Shown: one piece after another, positions 1 to 6,538 of the stretch
Layout of the letters: every line of letters begins with the position of its first letter
Position numbering within the stretch: position 1 is the first letter of the stretch
Assembly: GCA_903927855.1 (NCBI GenBank)
Contig: CAIYOL010000339.1
Coordinates: 1-10,416 of the forward strand
DNA from: an uncultured Planctomycetota bacterium
Lineage (GTDB): Bacteria > Planctomycetota > Phycisphaerae > Sedimentisphaerales > Anaerobacaceae
Reading direction: 5' to 3'
DNA length: 10,416 nt
The notes under the pieces: generated by a model
The model's input: the letters and a program-made list of their open reading frames with translations, nothing else
Database searches by the model: none
What the model was told of the DNA's origin: nothing
Made by a program: the position numbers and the translations under genes

Positions 1-306
1 AATACGCGGAAAATCAATTTTATTGAGTGGTTTGATTTGGATAATGTAAAGCTGCCGTTAGTTGTTCGTTCTCGTGAGCAGGGGGATAGATTTGTTCCTT
101 TGGGTTTGCGTGAAGAAAAAAAGGTTGGCAAATTCCTGACCGCTGCGAAAGCGCCGCGAGAGATACGTAAAAAAGTGCTTATTGTTGCTGATGCCGAGAA
201 GATAATCTGGGTTTGTCCGGTTAGAATAAGTGAGCAGGCCAAAGTTACAAGCGGGACCCGAAAAATTCTTCGATTGCAGGTTGCTGATGCTAAAATGGCG
301 GATTAG
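1..306 (+). CDS. tilS: tRNA(Ile)-lysidine synthetase, C-terminal end (partial)
   Basis: Open from the first base in frame 1 to a TAG stop at 304-306, so about 101 C-terminal residues are present and the start lies outside the window. TilS uses ATP to attach lysine to C34 of the tRNA-Ile CAU anticodon, making lysidine, so the tRNA reads AUA instead of AUG. The visible part matches the small TilS C-terminal domain: RSREQGDRFVPLG, then KKVGKFLTAAKAPREIR, then IIWVCPVRISEQAKV and a final TRKILRLQV. The catalytic N-type ATP pyrophosphatase domain with its SGGxDS loop is not visible. Codon choice is richer in T-ending codons than in the downstream gap gene. The call rests on the C-terminal domain alone, but the motif order is characteristic. 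Confidence 0.85.
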   Translation, partial: NTRKINFIEWFDLDNVKLPLVVRSREQGDRFVPLGLREEKKVGKFLTAAKAPREIRKKVLIVADAEKIIWVCPVRISEQAKVTSGTRKILRLQVADAKMAD

Positions 307-328
307 GTTAATTGTCGGCAATAAATTC

Positions 329-357
329 TTGACAAGGGGGATGGTTATCAATAAAGT
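329..357 (+). promoter_or_regulatory. sigma70-type promoter for gap
   Basis: A perfect -35 TTGACA (329-334) is followed by a 17-nt spacer and a -10 TAAAGT (352-357, 4 of 6 matches). Transcription would start near 364, giving a leader of about 70 nt before the gap ATG. It lies just after the tilS stop, so gap is probably transcribed on its own. This is prediction from consensus only. Confidence 0.5.
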
Positions 358-433
358 AGCCGTTTCGTTTGTCGTAAAACATTATAAACAGGCTAAAAGC
401 CGCATTTACAGTACTGAAAAAGGAGATTTACGA

Positions 434-1447
434 ATGGCAACAAAGGTTGCAATAAACGGTTTCGGCCGAATCGGCAGAGCCGTAACAAGAATCCTGATGT
501 CCCGCAAGACTAACCTCGAACTGGTCGCCATCAATGACCTGTCAGACGCCAAGAGTTTGGCGCATCTGTTCAAGTATGACACGGTTGAAGGCAAATGGCA
601 GGGCACGGTCGAGGCCAAAGGTACTGACCTTGTAATAAACGGCAAAACCATCAAGGTTCTGGCTGTGAAGACTCCTGCGGAACTGCCGTGGAAGAGTATG
701 GGCGTTGAAATCGTCGTAGAATCAACGGGCATATTCACAAAGGCAGAATCCGAAAAGGGCGGCTACGGCGACCATATCAAAGCCGGCGCTAAAAAGGTCG
801 TCCTGACCGTCCCAGCGAAGGACGATATAGAGGCGACAATCGTGATGGGCGTTAACGACAACAAGCTCACCAAAAACGTAAAGTGCGTCTCGAACGCAAG
901 CTGCACGACGAACTGCCTCGCCCCGCTTGCCAAAGTCCTCAACGATACGTTCGGCATCGAAAGCGGAGTTATGACAACAATTCACGCTTATACCAATGAC
1001 CAGAAAGTGGCCGACCAGATTCACAAAGACCTTCGCAGGGCAAGGGCGGCAGCGGCCAATATGATTCCCACAAGCACCGGCGCAGCCAAGGCAATCGGCA
1101 AGGTCATCCCGGAGCTTGACGGCAAACTGGACGGTTTTGCGATTCGCGTACCCATCCCGGTCGGCAGCATCGTCGACCTGGTCGTAAACGTCAAGAAGGA
1201 CGTTACCGTAGCAGACGTGAACGCCGCGATGAAAAAAGCGGCTGACGGCCCGATGAAGGGCATCCTCGTCTATTGTGATGAGCCAATCGTAAGCTCCGAT
1301 ATAGTTAATAATCCCGCGTCGAGCATCTTTGATTCGCTTTTAACAATGGTAAAGGGCAAAACGATAAAGGCAATAAGCTGGTACGACAATGAGTGGGGCT
1401 ACTCAAACCGCACCGTCGATATTATGGAAAAAATGGCAAAGATGTAA
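434..1447 (+). CDS. gap: glyceraldehyde-3-phosphate dehydrogenase, type I
   Basis: Cytosolic GAPDH of 337 aa, the usual family length. It oxidises and phosphorylates glyceraldehyde 3-phosphate to 1,3-bisphosphoglycerate with NAD(P). The Rossmann motif NGFGRIGR is at residues 8-15; Asp35 (AINDL) at the end of beta-2 is typical of NAD-using forms. The catalytic SNASCTTNC motif places the nucleophile at Cys157, with the partner His184 in TIHAYTNDQ; the C-terminal NEWGYSNR is at 319-326. The ATG at 434 is chosen because AGGAG sits at 421-425, 8 nt upstream, and MATKVAINGFG is the normal N-terminus; the open frame extending back to 230 has no family similarity. It has its own promoter upstream and an intrinsic terminator directly after the stop, so it looks monocistronic. 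The product feeds PGK, encoded about 870 nt downstream beyond an NDK gene. Confidence 0.97.
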   Translation: MATKVAINGFGRIGRAVTRILMSRKTNLELVAINDLSDAKSLAHLFKYDTVEGKWQGTVEAKGTDLVINGKTIKVLAVKTPAELPWKSMGVEIVVESTGIFTKAESEKGGYGDHIKAGAKKVVLTVPAKDDIEATIVMGVNDNKLTKNVKCVSNASCTTNCLAPLAKVLNDTFGIESGVMTTIHAYTNDQKVADQIHKDLRRARAAAANMIPTSTGAAKAIGKVIPELDGKLDGFAIRVPIPVGSIVDLVVNVKKDVTVADVNAAMKKAADGPMKGILVYCDEPIVSSDIVNNPASSIFDSLLTMVKGKTIKAISWYDNEWGYSNRTVDIMEKMAKM

Positions 1448-1458
1448 AATTGACAACG

Positions 1459-1488
1459 AGGACCTGTCCTTATAGACAGGTCCTTTTT
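1459..1488 (+). terminator. Rho-independent terminator after gap
   Basis: A perfect 10-bp inverted repeat, AGGACCTGTC (1459-1468) and GACAGGTCCT (1475-1484), encloses a 6-nt loop and is followed by TTTT (five T in all, counting the last stem base). It begins 11 nt after the gap stop codon. This is a textbook intrinsic terminator on the plus strand. Confidence 0.9.
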
Positions 1489-1537
1489 AATATTATGAAA
1501 CGTCGATAGCGGAATTTTTTAAAGAGAGGACTGGATT

Positions 1538-2269
1538 ATGGGCAAAGAACAGTTTGAACAAACACTGGTTCTCATCAAGCCGGACGCCCTTAAGAATTCC
1601 GTTACAGGATTTATCTTTTCCCAGTTATCAGAGTTTCATACAGGAGCACGTTTTGCCGCCGCAAAGGTTGTCAATGTCAGCAGGTTTCTCGCGGAAGAGC
1701 ACTATGCCGAACATAAGGGAAAAGTGTTTTATGAGCCGTTACTCGACTACATTACCGGGGTAAGTCATTATTCTGAGCAGGATAAGTGGAAGCGCAGGGT
1801 AATTGCAATTCTCTTTCAGGGTCCCGGTGTCCTGGAGAAGATAAGATCAATAGCAGGCCCGACAAACCCGCACGAGGCGAGAGAAGAAAAACCCGGCTGT
1901 ATCAGGTCTCTCGGGACAGTGGTGCCAATAAAAGATAAAGACGGCAATATTATTGGCAGTCGAATGGACAATTTAATTCATACGTCAGCCACGTTCGCTG
2001 ATGCCGAACGGGAAATCAAGCTCTGGTTTTTGCCTCAGGACATCCCACCGCTGATGCGTGCTTATCCTACGGAGGTATGCTCTACCCATTATTATTATAA
2101 GGCCGGCCGGCTTTACGACGCTTATGCCCCGGACAGTTTGTTTTTACTAGCGCCCGGAGACGTGGCCTGGAAAACCGACATGGAGAAACTTCGCGGCTGT
2201 GTCAGGAGCGAACCCGAAAAATGCGGGTTAAACACCGTTGTGGCGAAATATCTTATCAACAGAAGTTAG
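1538..2269 (+). CDS. ndk: nucleoside diphosphate kinase, long variant
   Basis: NDK moves the gamma-phosphate of ATP onto other NDPs through a phosphohistidine. At 243 aa this is far longer than the usual 140-150 aa. Core residues are visible: Lys14 in LVLIKPDAL, HYAEHKGKVFYEPL at 55-68, Arg103 and GPTNP (107-111), PGCIR ending at Arg123, and Asn145/His148/Ser150 in DNLIHTSA, with His148 the expected phosphohistidine; AEREI follows. Relative to short NDKs there are about 12 extra residues near 75-87, about 12 near 127-141 (containing KDKDGNIIGS), and a C-terminal tail of roughly 70 residues with no domain I recognise. The usual HxSD has Ala151 in place of Asp. AGAGAGGA at 1523-1530 supports this ATG. 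It lies between gap and pgk, 46 nt before pgk, and is probably cotranscribed with pgk. An NDK fold is secure; full NDK activity is inferred. Confidence 0.85.
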   Translation: MGKEQFEQTLVLIKPDALKNSVTGFIFSQLSEFHTGARFAAAKVVNVSRFLAEEHYAEHKGKVFYEPLLDYITGVSHYSEQDKWKRRVIAILFQGPGVLEKIRSIAGPTNPHEAREEKPGCIRSLGTVVPIKDKDGNIIGSRMDNLIHTSATFADAEREIKLWFLPQDIPPLMRAYPTEVCSTHYYYKAGRLYDAYAPDSLFLLAPGDVAWKTDMEKLRGCVRSEPEKCGLNTVVAKYLINRS

Positions 2270-2302
2270 AAGACCGACAAAGTCACGTTTGAAGAAGAAA
2301 AC

Positions 2303-2308
2303 AGAGGA
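2303..2308 (+). promoter_or_regulatory. ribosome binding site fixing the pgk start
   Basis: AGAGGA lies 7 nt before the ATG at 2316. It settles the start against the longer open frame reaching back to 2238, which would overlap the end of ndk and add residues unlike PGK. Confidence 0.7.
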
Positions 2309-2315
2309 ACTTGTT

Positions 2316-3554
2316 ATGGCAAAAAAAACAGTCGCGGATATAAACGTAAAGGGGAAAAAAGTGCTTATGCGGGTCGATTTCAACGTCCCGCTTGATGACA
2401 ACTGTAATATTACCAGTGATACTCGAATAGTTGCGGCCCTGCCGACAATAAAAACCATTTTCGATAAAGGCGGCTCTGTTATCCTGATGAGCCATCTCGG
2501 CAGGCCTGACGGCGAAAAAGTAGCTAAGTACTCACTTGCTCCAGTTGCAAAAAAATTAGGTGAGCTGCTGAAAAAGAATGTGATTTTCGCGAATGACTGC
2601 ATTGGACCGGAAGTGAAGAAAAAAGCGGCAGCGCTAAAGCCCGGCGATTGTTTGTTGCTCGAAAATGTCAGGTTCCATAAAGAAGAAGAAATTAAGGATA
2701 AGGACGCAAAAGAAAATCCGGCACTGCGAAAAGCAAAAGACACCTTCGCAAAACAAATGGCAGAACTCGGCGATGTCTATGTCGATGACGCATTCGGCAC
2801 AGCCCACCGCGATAACGCTTCTATGTACACCGTCCCTGCTATGATGAAAGGTAAGGACCGCGTTATCGGGTTCCTCGTCGAGAAAGAACTTAAATTCCTG
2901 GACGAAGCCCTGAATAAGCCCAAAAGACCTTTTGTCGCCATCCTCGGCGGCGCAAAAGTCTCCGATAAGCTGAAAGTCATCGAAAACCTTATGAAAAAAG
3001 TCGACCGCATCCTCATCGGCGGCGCTATGGCCTACACCTTTTTTAAAGCCGCAGGGCTGACGGTCGGAAAGAGTCTCTGCGAAGATAACTTTGTCGATAA
3101 GGCAAAAGAGCTTTTGGCCAACGCCAAAAAAGGTAAATGCGAATTGGTTTTGCCGATCGATTCGGTCATCGCTCAAAAAATTGAGGCCAATGCTCCGAAT
3201 AAAACCGTCACAGGCAGTATACCTGACGGCTGGATAGGGGTCGATATCGGCCCGGAGGCGGTGAAGCTATTCGTCAAAAAGCTTGAGGGCTCAAAAACCG
3301 TCGTCTGGAACGGGCCTATGGGTATCTTTGAAATGCCGCCGTTCGATGAAGGCACAAAAGCTGTTGCTCAGGCGGTAGCAAAAGCTACCGATAACGGGGC
3401 TGTGAGCGTTATCGGCGGCGGGGACAGCGCAAGTGCAATAAAGAAGCTCGGCCTTTCAAAACGCGTAAGCCACGTCTCAACCGGCGGCGGAGCATCGCTG
3501 GAATTTCTCGAAGGCAAAAAATTCGTATGCCTCGAAGTCCTCGATGAAAAGTAA
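2316..3554 (+). CDS. pgk: phosphoglycerate kinase
   Basis: PGK transfers phosphate from 1,3-bisphosphoglycerate to ADP, the first ATP-yielding step of lower glycolysis (reversible in gluconeogenesis or carbon fixation). The 412-aa product carries the full motif series: RVDFNVP (Arg19, Asp21, Asn23), Arg37 in [11 protein letters not shown] (59-66), [46 protein letters not shown] (367-371) and [15 protein letters not shown] near the end. It is slightly longer than common bacterial PGKs of about 390-400 aa; the extra length lies in the charged segment between VRFH and GDVYV, about 30 residues, similar to that in eukaryotic and Bacteroidetes enzymes. It follows ndk by 46 nt with no terminator between, so cotranscription is likely. 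It converges on the phosphodiesterase gene, ending 25 nt from that gene's stop. Confidence 0.97.
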   Translation: MAKKTVADINVKGKKVLMRVDFNVPLDDNCNITSDTRIVAALPTIKTIFDKGGSVILMSHLGRPDGEKVAKYSLAPVAKKLGELLKKNVIFANDCIGPEVKKKAAALKPGDCLLLENVRFHKEEEIKDKDAKENPALRKAKDTFAKQMAELGDVYVDDAFGTAHRDNASMYTVPAMMKGKDRVIGFLVEKELKFLDEALNKPKRPFVAILGGAKVSDKLKVIENLMKKVDRILIGGAMAYTFFKAAGLTVGKSLCEDNFVDKAKELLANAKKGKCELVLPIDSVIAQKIEANAPNKTVTGSIPDGWIGVDIGPEAVKLFVKKLEGSKTVVWNGPMGIFEMPPFDEGTKAVAQAVAKATDNGAVSVIGGGDSASAIKKLGLSKRVSHVSTGGGASLEFLEGKKFVCLEVLDEK

Positions 3555-3572
3555 TCGACAGGACACACGAGG

Positions 3573-3590
3573 GAAAAATTCAGATTTTTC
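3573..3590. terminator. possible weak bidirectional terminator between convergent genes
   Basis: GAAAAAT (3573-3579), loop TCAG, ATTTTTC (3584-3590) form a perfect but AT-rich 7-bp hairpin with an A run on one arm and a T run on the other. It sits between the convergent pgk and phosphodiesterase genes and overlaps the last codons and stop of the latter. The stem is weak and no separate U tract follows, so this is tentative. Confidence 0.25.
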
Positions 3591-4656
3591 GCAGCATTAT
3601 GCTGCCCAAAGCAATCAATAATATAGTGGCGGGTTCCGGTACGACTAAATCCTGTGTATGGTTAATCACTGAGCCGGGGATTGCGCCAAGCCCCAGTAAT
3701 TCCAGCGCTAAATTTGCGCCATCGCCATTGCGGACAGGCTGAAGGACTTCACTATATGCCGGGTGGCCTTCCCCGGGGTCCAGACGGGAATTTGCATTGA
3801 GCAAGTATAAATCTTGATTTTCCGCAACACCTGCACCCCAAACAATAAAAGGAATTGTATAATCCAACGGGTCATCGGCGATTGAATGGTCGGTGCCGTT
3901 GCCGCCGTGGTCGGCGGTGAGGATAATCGTTGTCCGGCCGCCGAGAACAGGGCTATTATCTACCAAAGTCAATATCTGGTTGATATAGCCGTCAACGTTG
4001 ATTATCGCGTTATTATATTCTTCGCTTCCCCATCCGTAATTATGGCCGGCGGTATCGCCGTCAGTGTAATGAATGAAGCTATAGTTGAACGGACTTAAAT
4101 TCATCGCACTTACGAAACTACCGGTAATCGATGAACTGTTACCATAAAGGTAAGTGTCTATTTTGTCCCGCCCATTATCGGCGCCGGTGGTGTCCGGCGC
4201 ACCGTTGACGGCGTCATAGGACACATCAAATAATGAGAATTTGGTTTTGGATGCATACATTGCTGTTCGAAGACCATTATCATGAGCAACATCAAACACC
4301 CCGGCAACGTACGAATGCTTGTTGTTGTGAATTGTCTGGCCTGCCACAGGGTTGTCGTTGCTTGTCCAGTTATGACCGGAAGAACCCATAACGGGACGGC
4401 CTGTTACCATCGTTGTGTGATTAGGAAGGGTAACCGTCATATCATAGTCGCTGCGGGCATTGAGCGTTGAGGCGCCATGGCTTTTGATGCGCGCAATGCC
4501 GGGGACTAGGCCATTATCGATTAATGATGAAAGGTAGCTTGAGCCGAGACCATCGACGCTGATTTGAATTACATATTGAGATTGACCGGCGGCGGCAAAC
4601 GGTGCAAATGCCGCCAATATAAATGCCATGCAAAAACGATACGTTCTGCTGAACAT
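3580..4656 (-). CDS. exported type I phosphodiesterase-like enzyme with PEP-CTERM anchor
   Basis: The 358-aa product fits the alkaline phosphatase superfamily, closest in motifs to type I phosphodiesterase/nucleotide pyrophosphatase. Residues 1-24 form a signal peptide: basic start, hydrophobic MAFILAAFAPF, then AAAG. The mature part shows the metal-site Asp35 in ISVDGLG, the likely Thr76 nucleophile in TVTLPNHTTMVTG, Asp201 and His205 in DGDTAGHNYG, and Asp249/His250 plus His257 in LTADHGGNGTDH. The C-terminus is VPEP (339-342), a hydrophobic stretch and RKI, a classic PEP-CTERM tail recognised by an exosortase, so the enzyme probably acts at the envelope or outside. Substrate unknown. The ATG at 4656 is preferred because AGGA lies 8 nt upstream and a signal peptide starts there; the frame extends to a GTG at 4779 but that part is not signal-like. 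It stands alone, divergent from rpe. Confidence 0.85.
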   Translation of the reverse strand: MFSRTYRFCMAFILAAFAPFAAAGQSQYVIQISVDGLGSSYLSSLIDNGLVPGIARIKSHGASTLNARSDYDMTVTLPNHTTMVTGRPVMGSSGHNWTSNDNPVAGQTIHNNKHSYVAGVFDVAHDNGLRTAMYASKTKFSLFDVSYDAVNGAPDTTGADNGRDKIDTYLYGNSSSITGSFVSAMNLSPFNYSFIHYTDGDTAGHNYGWGSEEYNNAIINVDGYINQILTLVDNSPVLGGRTTIILTADHGGNGTDHSIADDPLDYTIPFIVWGAGVAENQDLYLLNANSRLDPGEGHPAYSEVLQPVRNGDGANLALELLGLGAIPGSVINHTQDLVVPEPATILLIALGSIMLRKI

Positions 4657-4664
4657 AAAGGCTG

Positions 4665-4668
4665 TCCT
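4665..4668 (-). promoter_or_regulatory. ribosome binding site fixing the phosphodiesterase start
   Basis: AGGA on the minus strand lies 8 nt before the ATG at 4656. It decides the start in favour of a clean signal peptide over the longer frame beginning at 4779. Confidence 0.55.
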
Positions 4669-4704
4669 GCCGGTGAGTTTTTCGCACCCCTTGAAACGTC
4701 GATT

Positions 4705-4732
4705 ACTATACATTGTTTTAAATAAAAAGCAA
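4705..4732 (-). promoter_or_regulatory. candidate promoter for the PEP-CTERM phosphodiesterase
   Basis: Read on the minus strand, a -35-like TTGCTT (4732-4727) is followed by a 16-nt AT-rich spacer and TATAGT (4710-4705, 5 of 6 matches to TATAAT). The start of transcription would be near 4698, about 42 nt before the ATG. This is consensus matching only. Confidence 0.4.
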
Positions 4733-4791
4733 GAAAAATCTGTCGCAAAGCGGCGGGTTGAATATGGCCTGAACAACACCGGACAAGCTTA

Positions 4792-4820
4792 TTGCAATTG
4801 ACGGTGAAAACAATTATCAT
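4792..4820 (+). promoter_or_regulatory. candidate promoter for rpe
   Basis: TTGCAA (4792-4797, 4 of 6 matches) and TATCAT (4815-4820, 5 of 6) are separated by 17 nt. Transcription would start near 4827, giving a leader of about 21 nt that holds the AGGTGA ribosome binding site. It lies in the 191-nt divergent region and does not overlap the promoter proposed on the other strand. Confidence 0.45.
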
Positions 4821-4847
4821 AAGAGCAGTTGAACAGGTGAAAGAAAA

Positions 4848-5519
4848 ATGAATGGAAAGTTACCCAAAGCAGGGACAATCGAGATTGCCCCGTCAATATT
4901 GAGCGCCGACTTTGCGAAATTAGCAGACGAGCTTGCTGTTATCGAAAAAGCCGGTGCGAAGATGGTGCATCTGGATATTATGGATGGTCACTTCGTCCCT
5001 AATATCACAATCGGCCCGCCTGTAGTCGAAAAACTTCGAAAACACAGCAAACTCTTCTTCGACTGCCACCTGATGATTACCGACCCGCGAAAATTTGCAC
5101 CCATTTTCATTAAGTCTGGCGCGAACAATCTAACGTTTCACATCGAGACTGAGAAAAATCCTGCCGAACTGATAAAGGCCCTTCACGATATGGGCGCCAC
5201 GGCGGGAGTTTGTCTTAACCCTGAAACGCCCGTAAAAGCGATAGAAAAGGTCGCTCCTCTTGCTGATATGATTCTGGTACTGACCGTCCATCCGGGTTTC
5301 GGTGCGCAGCAGTTTATACCGGAAGCGGCGAAAAAGATTATTGAGGTCAGAGAAATTGTCGGTCCTGATATACGCGTGGAAGTCGATGGCGGAATAGACC
5401 CTCAAACCGCGCCAATCGTAGTTTTATACGGTGCTGATACCCTTGTAGCCGGCAACGCCATATTCTCAAAATCCGACCGTGTTGCCGCAATAAACGCCAT
5501 TCGACAGGCCTGCAAGTAA
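4848..5519 (+). CDS. rpe: ribulose-phosphate 3-epimerase
   Basis: RPE interconverts ribulose 5-phosphate and xylulose 5-phosphate in the pentose phosphate (and Calvin) pathway. The 223-aa product is a single TIM barrel of normal family length. Visible motifs are IAPSILSADF (13-22), HLDIMDGHFVPN (41-52), FDCHLM (71-76), VHPGFGAQQF (147-156) and EVDGGI (178-183). The expected divalent-metal ligands are all present: His41, Asp43, His74 and Asp180, with Asp43 and Asp180 the acid/base pair. The usual VNPGFGGQ reads VHPGFGAQ, a minor variation. The ATG at 4848 has AGGTGA at 4835-4840, 7 nt upstream. The gene starts from the divergent region shared with the phosphodiesterase gene and is followed 62 nt later by accD, which has its own candidate promoter. 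Rpe is secure; the related AlsE and sugar-epimerase subfamilies fit less well. Confidence 0.96.
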   Translation: MNGKLPKAGTIEIAPSILSADFAKLADELAVIEKAGAKMVHLDIMDGHFVPNITIGPPVVEKLRKHSKLFFDCHLMITDPRKFAPIFIKSGANNLTFHIETEKNPAELIKALHDMGATAGVCLNPETPVKAIEKVAPLADMILVLTVHPGFGAQQFIPEAAKKIIEVREIVGPDIRVEVDGGIDPQTAPIVVLYGADTLVAGNAIFSKSDRVAAINAIRQACK

Positions 5520-5545
5520 TTTTCGTGGTTTAATCAGTGAATTTT

Positions 5546-5554
5546 TGGTAGAAT
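5546..5554 (+). promoter_or_regulatory. candidate extended -10 promoter for accD
   Basis: TGGTAGAAT combines the extended -10 TGn element with TAGAAT (5549-5554, 5 of 6 matches). No convincing -35 hexamer is seen upstream, as is usual for extended -10 promoters. Transcription would start near 5561, leaving a leader of only about 21 nt before the accD ATG. Confidence 0.35.
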
Positions 5555-5581
5555 GCGACGCTTAGCGAAAATGGTATAGCT

Positions 5582-6427
5582 ATGTCCAAAAAAACTAAAA
5601 AACACTGGGGTGGCTTCAGTTTGAAGCCGCGAAGAGAGGTGCCCGAAGGGCTTTGGATGCGATGTCCGGCCTGCGAGCATATGCTCTATAAAAGCGCTGT
5701 CGAACAGAATATGAACATCTGCCCGGGGTGTAGTCATCATTTTCGCATCGAGGCGGCAACTCGAATCAAGTATCTTGCTGATGAGGGTTCTTTTCAGGAA
5801 GTTTTAAGCGACCTGGCAACTGATGACCCGCTCTCGTTTAGATTCAGAGGAACCACCTATAAGCAGCGTCTCAAAGACGACGAAAAAAAATGCGGCGCAA
5901 AAGAGGCTATGTTAATAGGCAAGGCCTTTATCAAGGGAAGAGGTGTTATCCTCGGTGTGATGGAGCCGAATTTCCTGATGGGCTCTATGGGCTTTGTGGT
6001 CGGCGAGAAGCTTTGCGCAGCTGTCGATAAAGCGATGGAAGGGAATTTGCCTCTGGTGGTAGTTAGCTGCTCCGGCGGAGCCAGGATGCACGAAGGTGTG
6101 GTATCACTTGGCCAGATGGCCAAAACTTCTGCAGCGTTGGCTAAATACGATGAAGCAGGGGGGCTTTTCATTTCAGTTTTGGCGGACCCAACTACCGGCG
6201 GGGTAACGGCCAGTTTTGCTATGTTGGGTGATTGTATAATAGCCGAACCCGGAGCGCTTATCGGCTTTGCCGGCCGGCGGACCATTGCGGAAACCATAAA
6301 GGTAGAACTGCCGGAGGATTTTCAGACAGCCGAGTTTATGTTAGAGCACGGCTTTGTTGATATGATTGTCCACCGCAAAGAACTCCGCAGTGAAATTGCC
6401 CGCCTCATCGACTACTGCAAAAAATAA
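5582..6427 (+). CDS. accD: acetyl-CoA carboxylase carboxyltransferase subunit beta
   Basis: AccD pairs with AccA to form the carboxyltransferase that moves carboxyl from biotin on AccB to acetyl-CoA, giving malonyl-CoA for fatty-acid synthesis. The 281-aa product has an N-terminal zinc ribbon, Cys28-X2-Cys31-X15-Cys47-X2-Cys50, and a crotonase-like carboxyltransferase core: SGGARMHEG, SLGQMAKTSAALAKY, ISVLADPTTGGVTASFAMLGD and IAEPGALIGFAGRR, all close to E. coli AccD. The end, FVDMIVHRKELR, also matches. No accA is in the window. The start is the only good one: the nearest upstream ATG (5571) hits a stop after one codon. A Shine-Dalgarno sequence is poor or absent here, unlike the neighbouring genes, so translation may be weak or controlled. 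Confidence 0.96.
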   Translation: MSKKTKKHWGGFSLKPRREVPEGLWMRCPACEHMLYKSAVEQNMNICPGCSHHFRIEAATRIKYLADEGSFQEVLSDLATDDPLSFRFRGTTYKQRLKDDEKKCGAKEAMLIGKAFIKGRGVILGVMEPNFLMGSMGFVVGEKLCAAVDKAMEGNLPLVVVSCSGGARMHEGVVSLGQMAKTSAALAKYDEAGGLFISVLADPTTGGVTASFAMLGDCIIAEPGALIGFAGRRTIAETIKVELPEDFQTAEFMLEHGFVDMIVHRKELRSEIARLIDYCKK

Positions 6428-6481
6428 GTGTCTTCGCACCCCCAGTATCCAACTGTTTGCCAATAATCCCAAAATCTGTCT

Positions 6482-6508
6482 TTGCTTCTGACTAAATATT
6501 CGTATAAT
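6482..6508 (+). promoter_or_regulatory. promoter for the hisC-hisB-ispF-cysS-ruvC run
   Basis: A perfect TATAAT (6503-6508) lies 31 nt before the hisC ATG. Upstream, TTGCTT (6482-6487) gives a slightly short 15-nt spacer; the overlapping TTTGCT gives 16. Transcription would start near 6515 with a leader of about 24 nt. The -10 is strong and the -35 is weak. Confidence 0.5.
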
Positions 6509-6538
6509 CCTGTATGGAAGTTTTATTTCGGAGCCGAT

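Noticed and set aside
230..433. Upstream extension of the gap frame
   Set aside because: The added residues resemble no GAPDH, overlap the tilS end and the promoter, and the AGGAG site marks 434 as the start.
2634..3176. 180-codon minus-strand open frame opposite pgk
   Set aside because: pgk is certain here and the antisense product has no recognisable domain and no convincing ribosome binding site.
1497..4703. 11-base match GAAACGTCGAT at 1497-1507 and 4693-4703
   Set aside because: An 11-base match between two places in 10 kb is expected by chance many times over; the flanks do not match and the relation to the neighbouring genes differs.
4657..4779. Upstream extension of the phosphodiesterase frame to a GTG
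   Set aside because: It would bury the signal peptide inside the protein and run through the best promoter candidate; AGGA before the ATG at 4656 is a better start.
4733..4791. Operator or riboswitch in the divergent region
   Set aside because: I see no clear inverted repeat or conserved riboswitch core between the two opposed promoters.
6428..6480. Possible terminator after accD
   Set aside because: No inverted repeat followed by a T run is visible between the accD stop and the hisC promoter.
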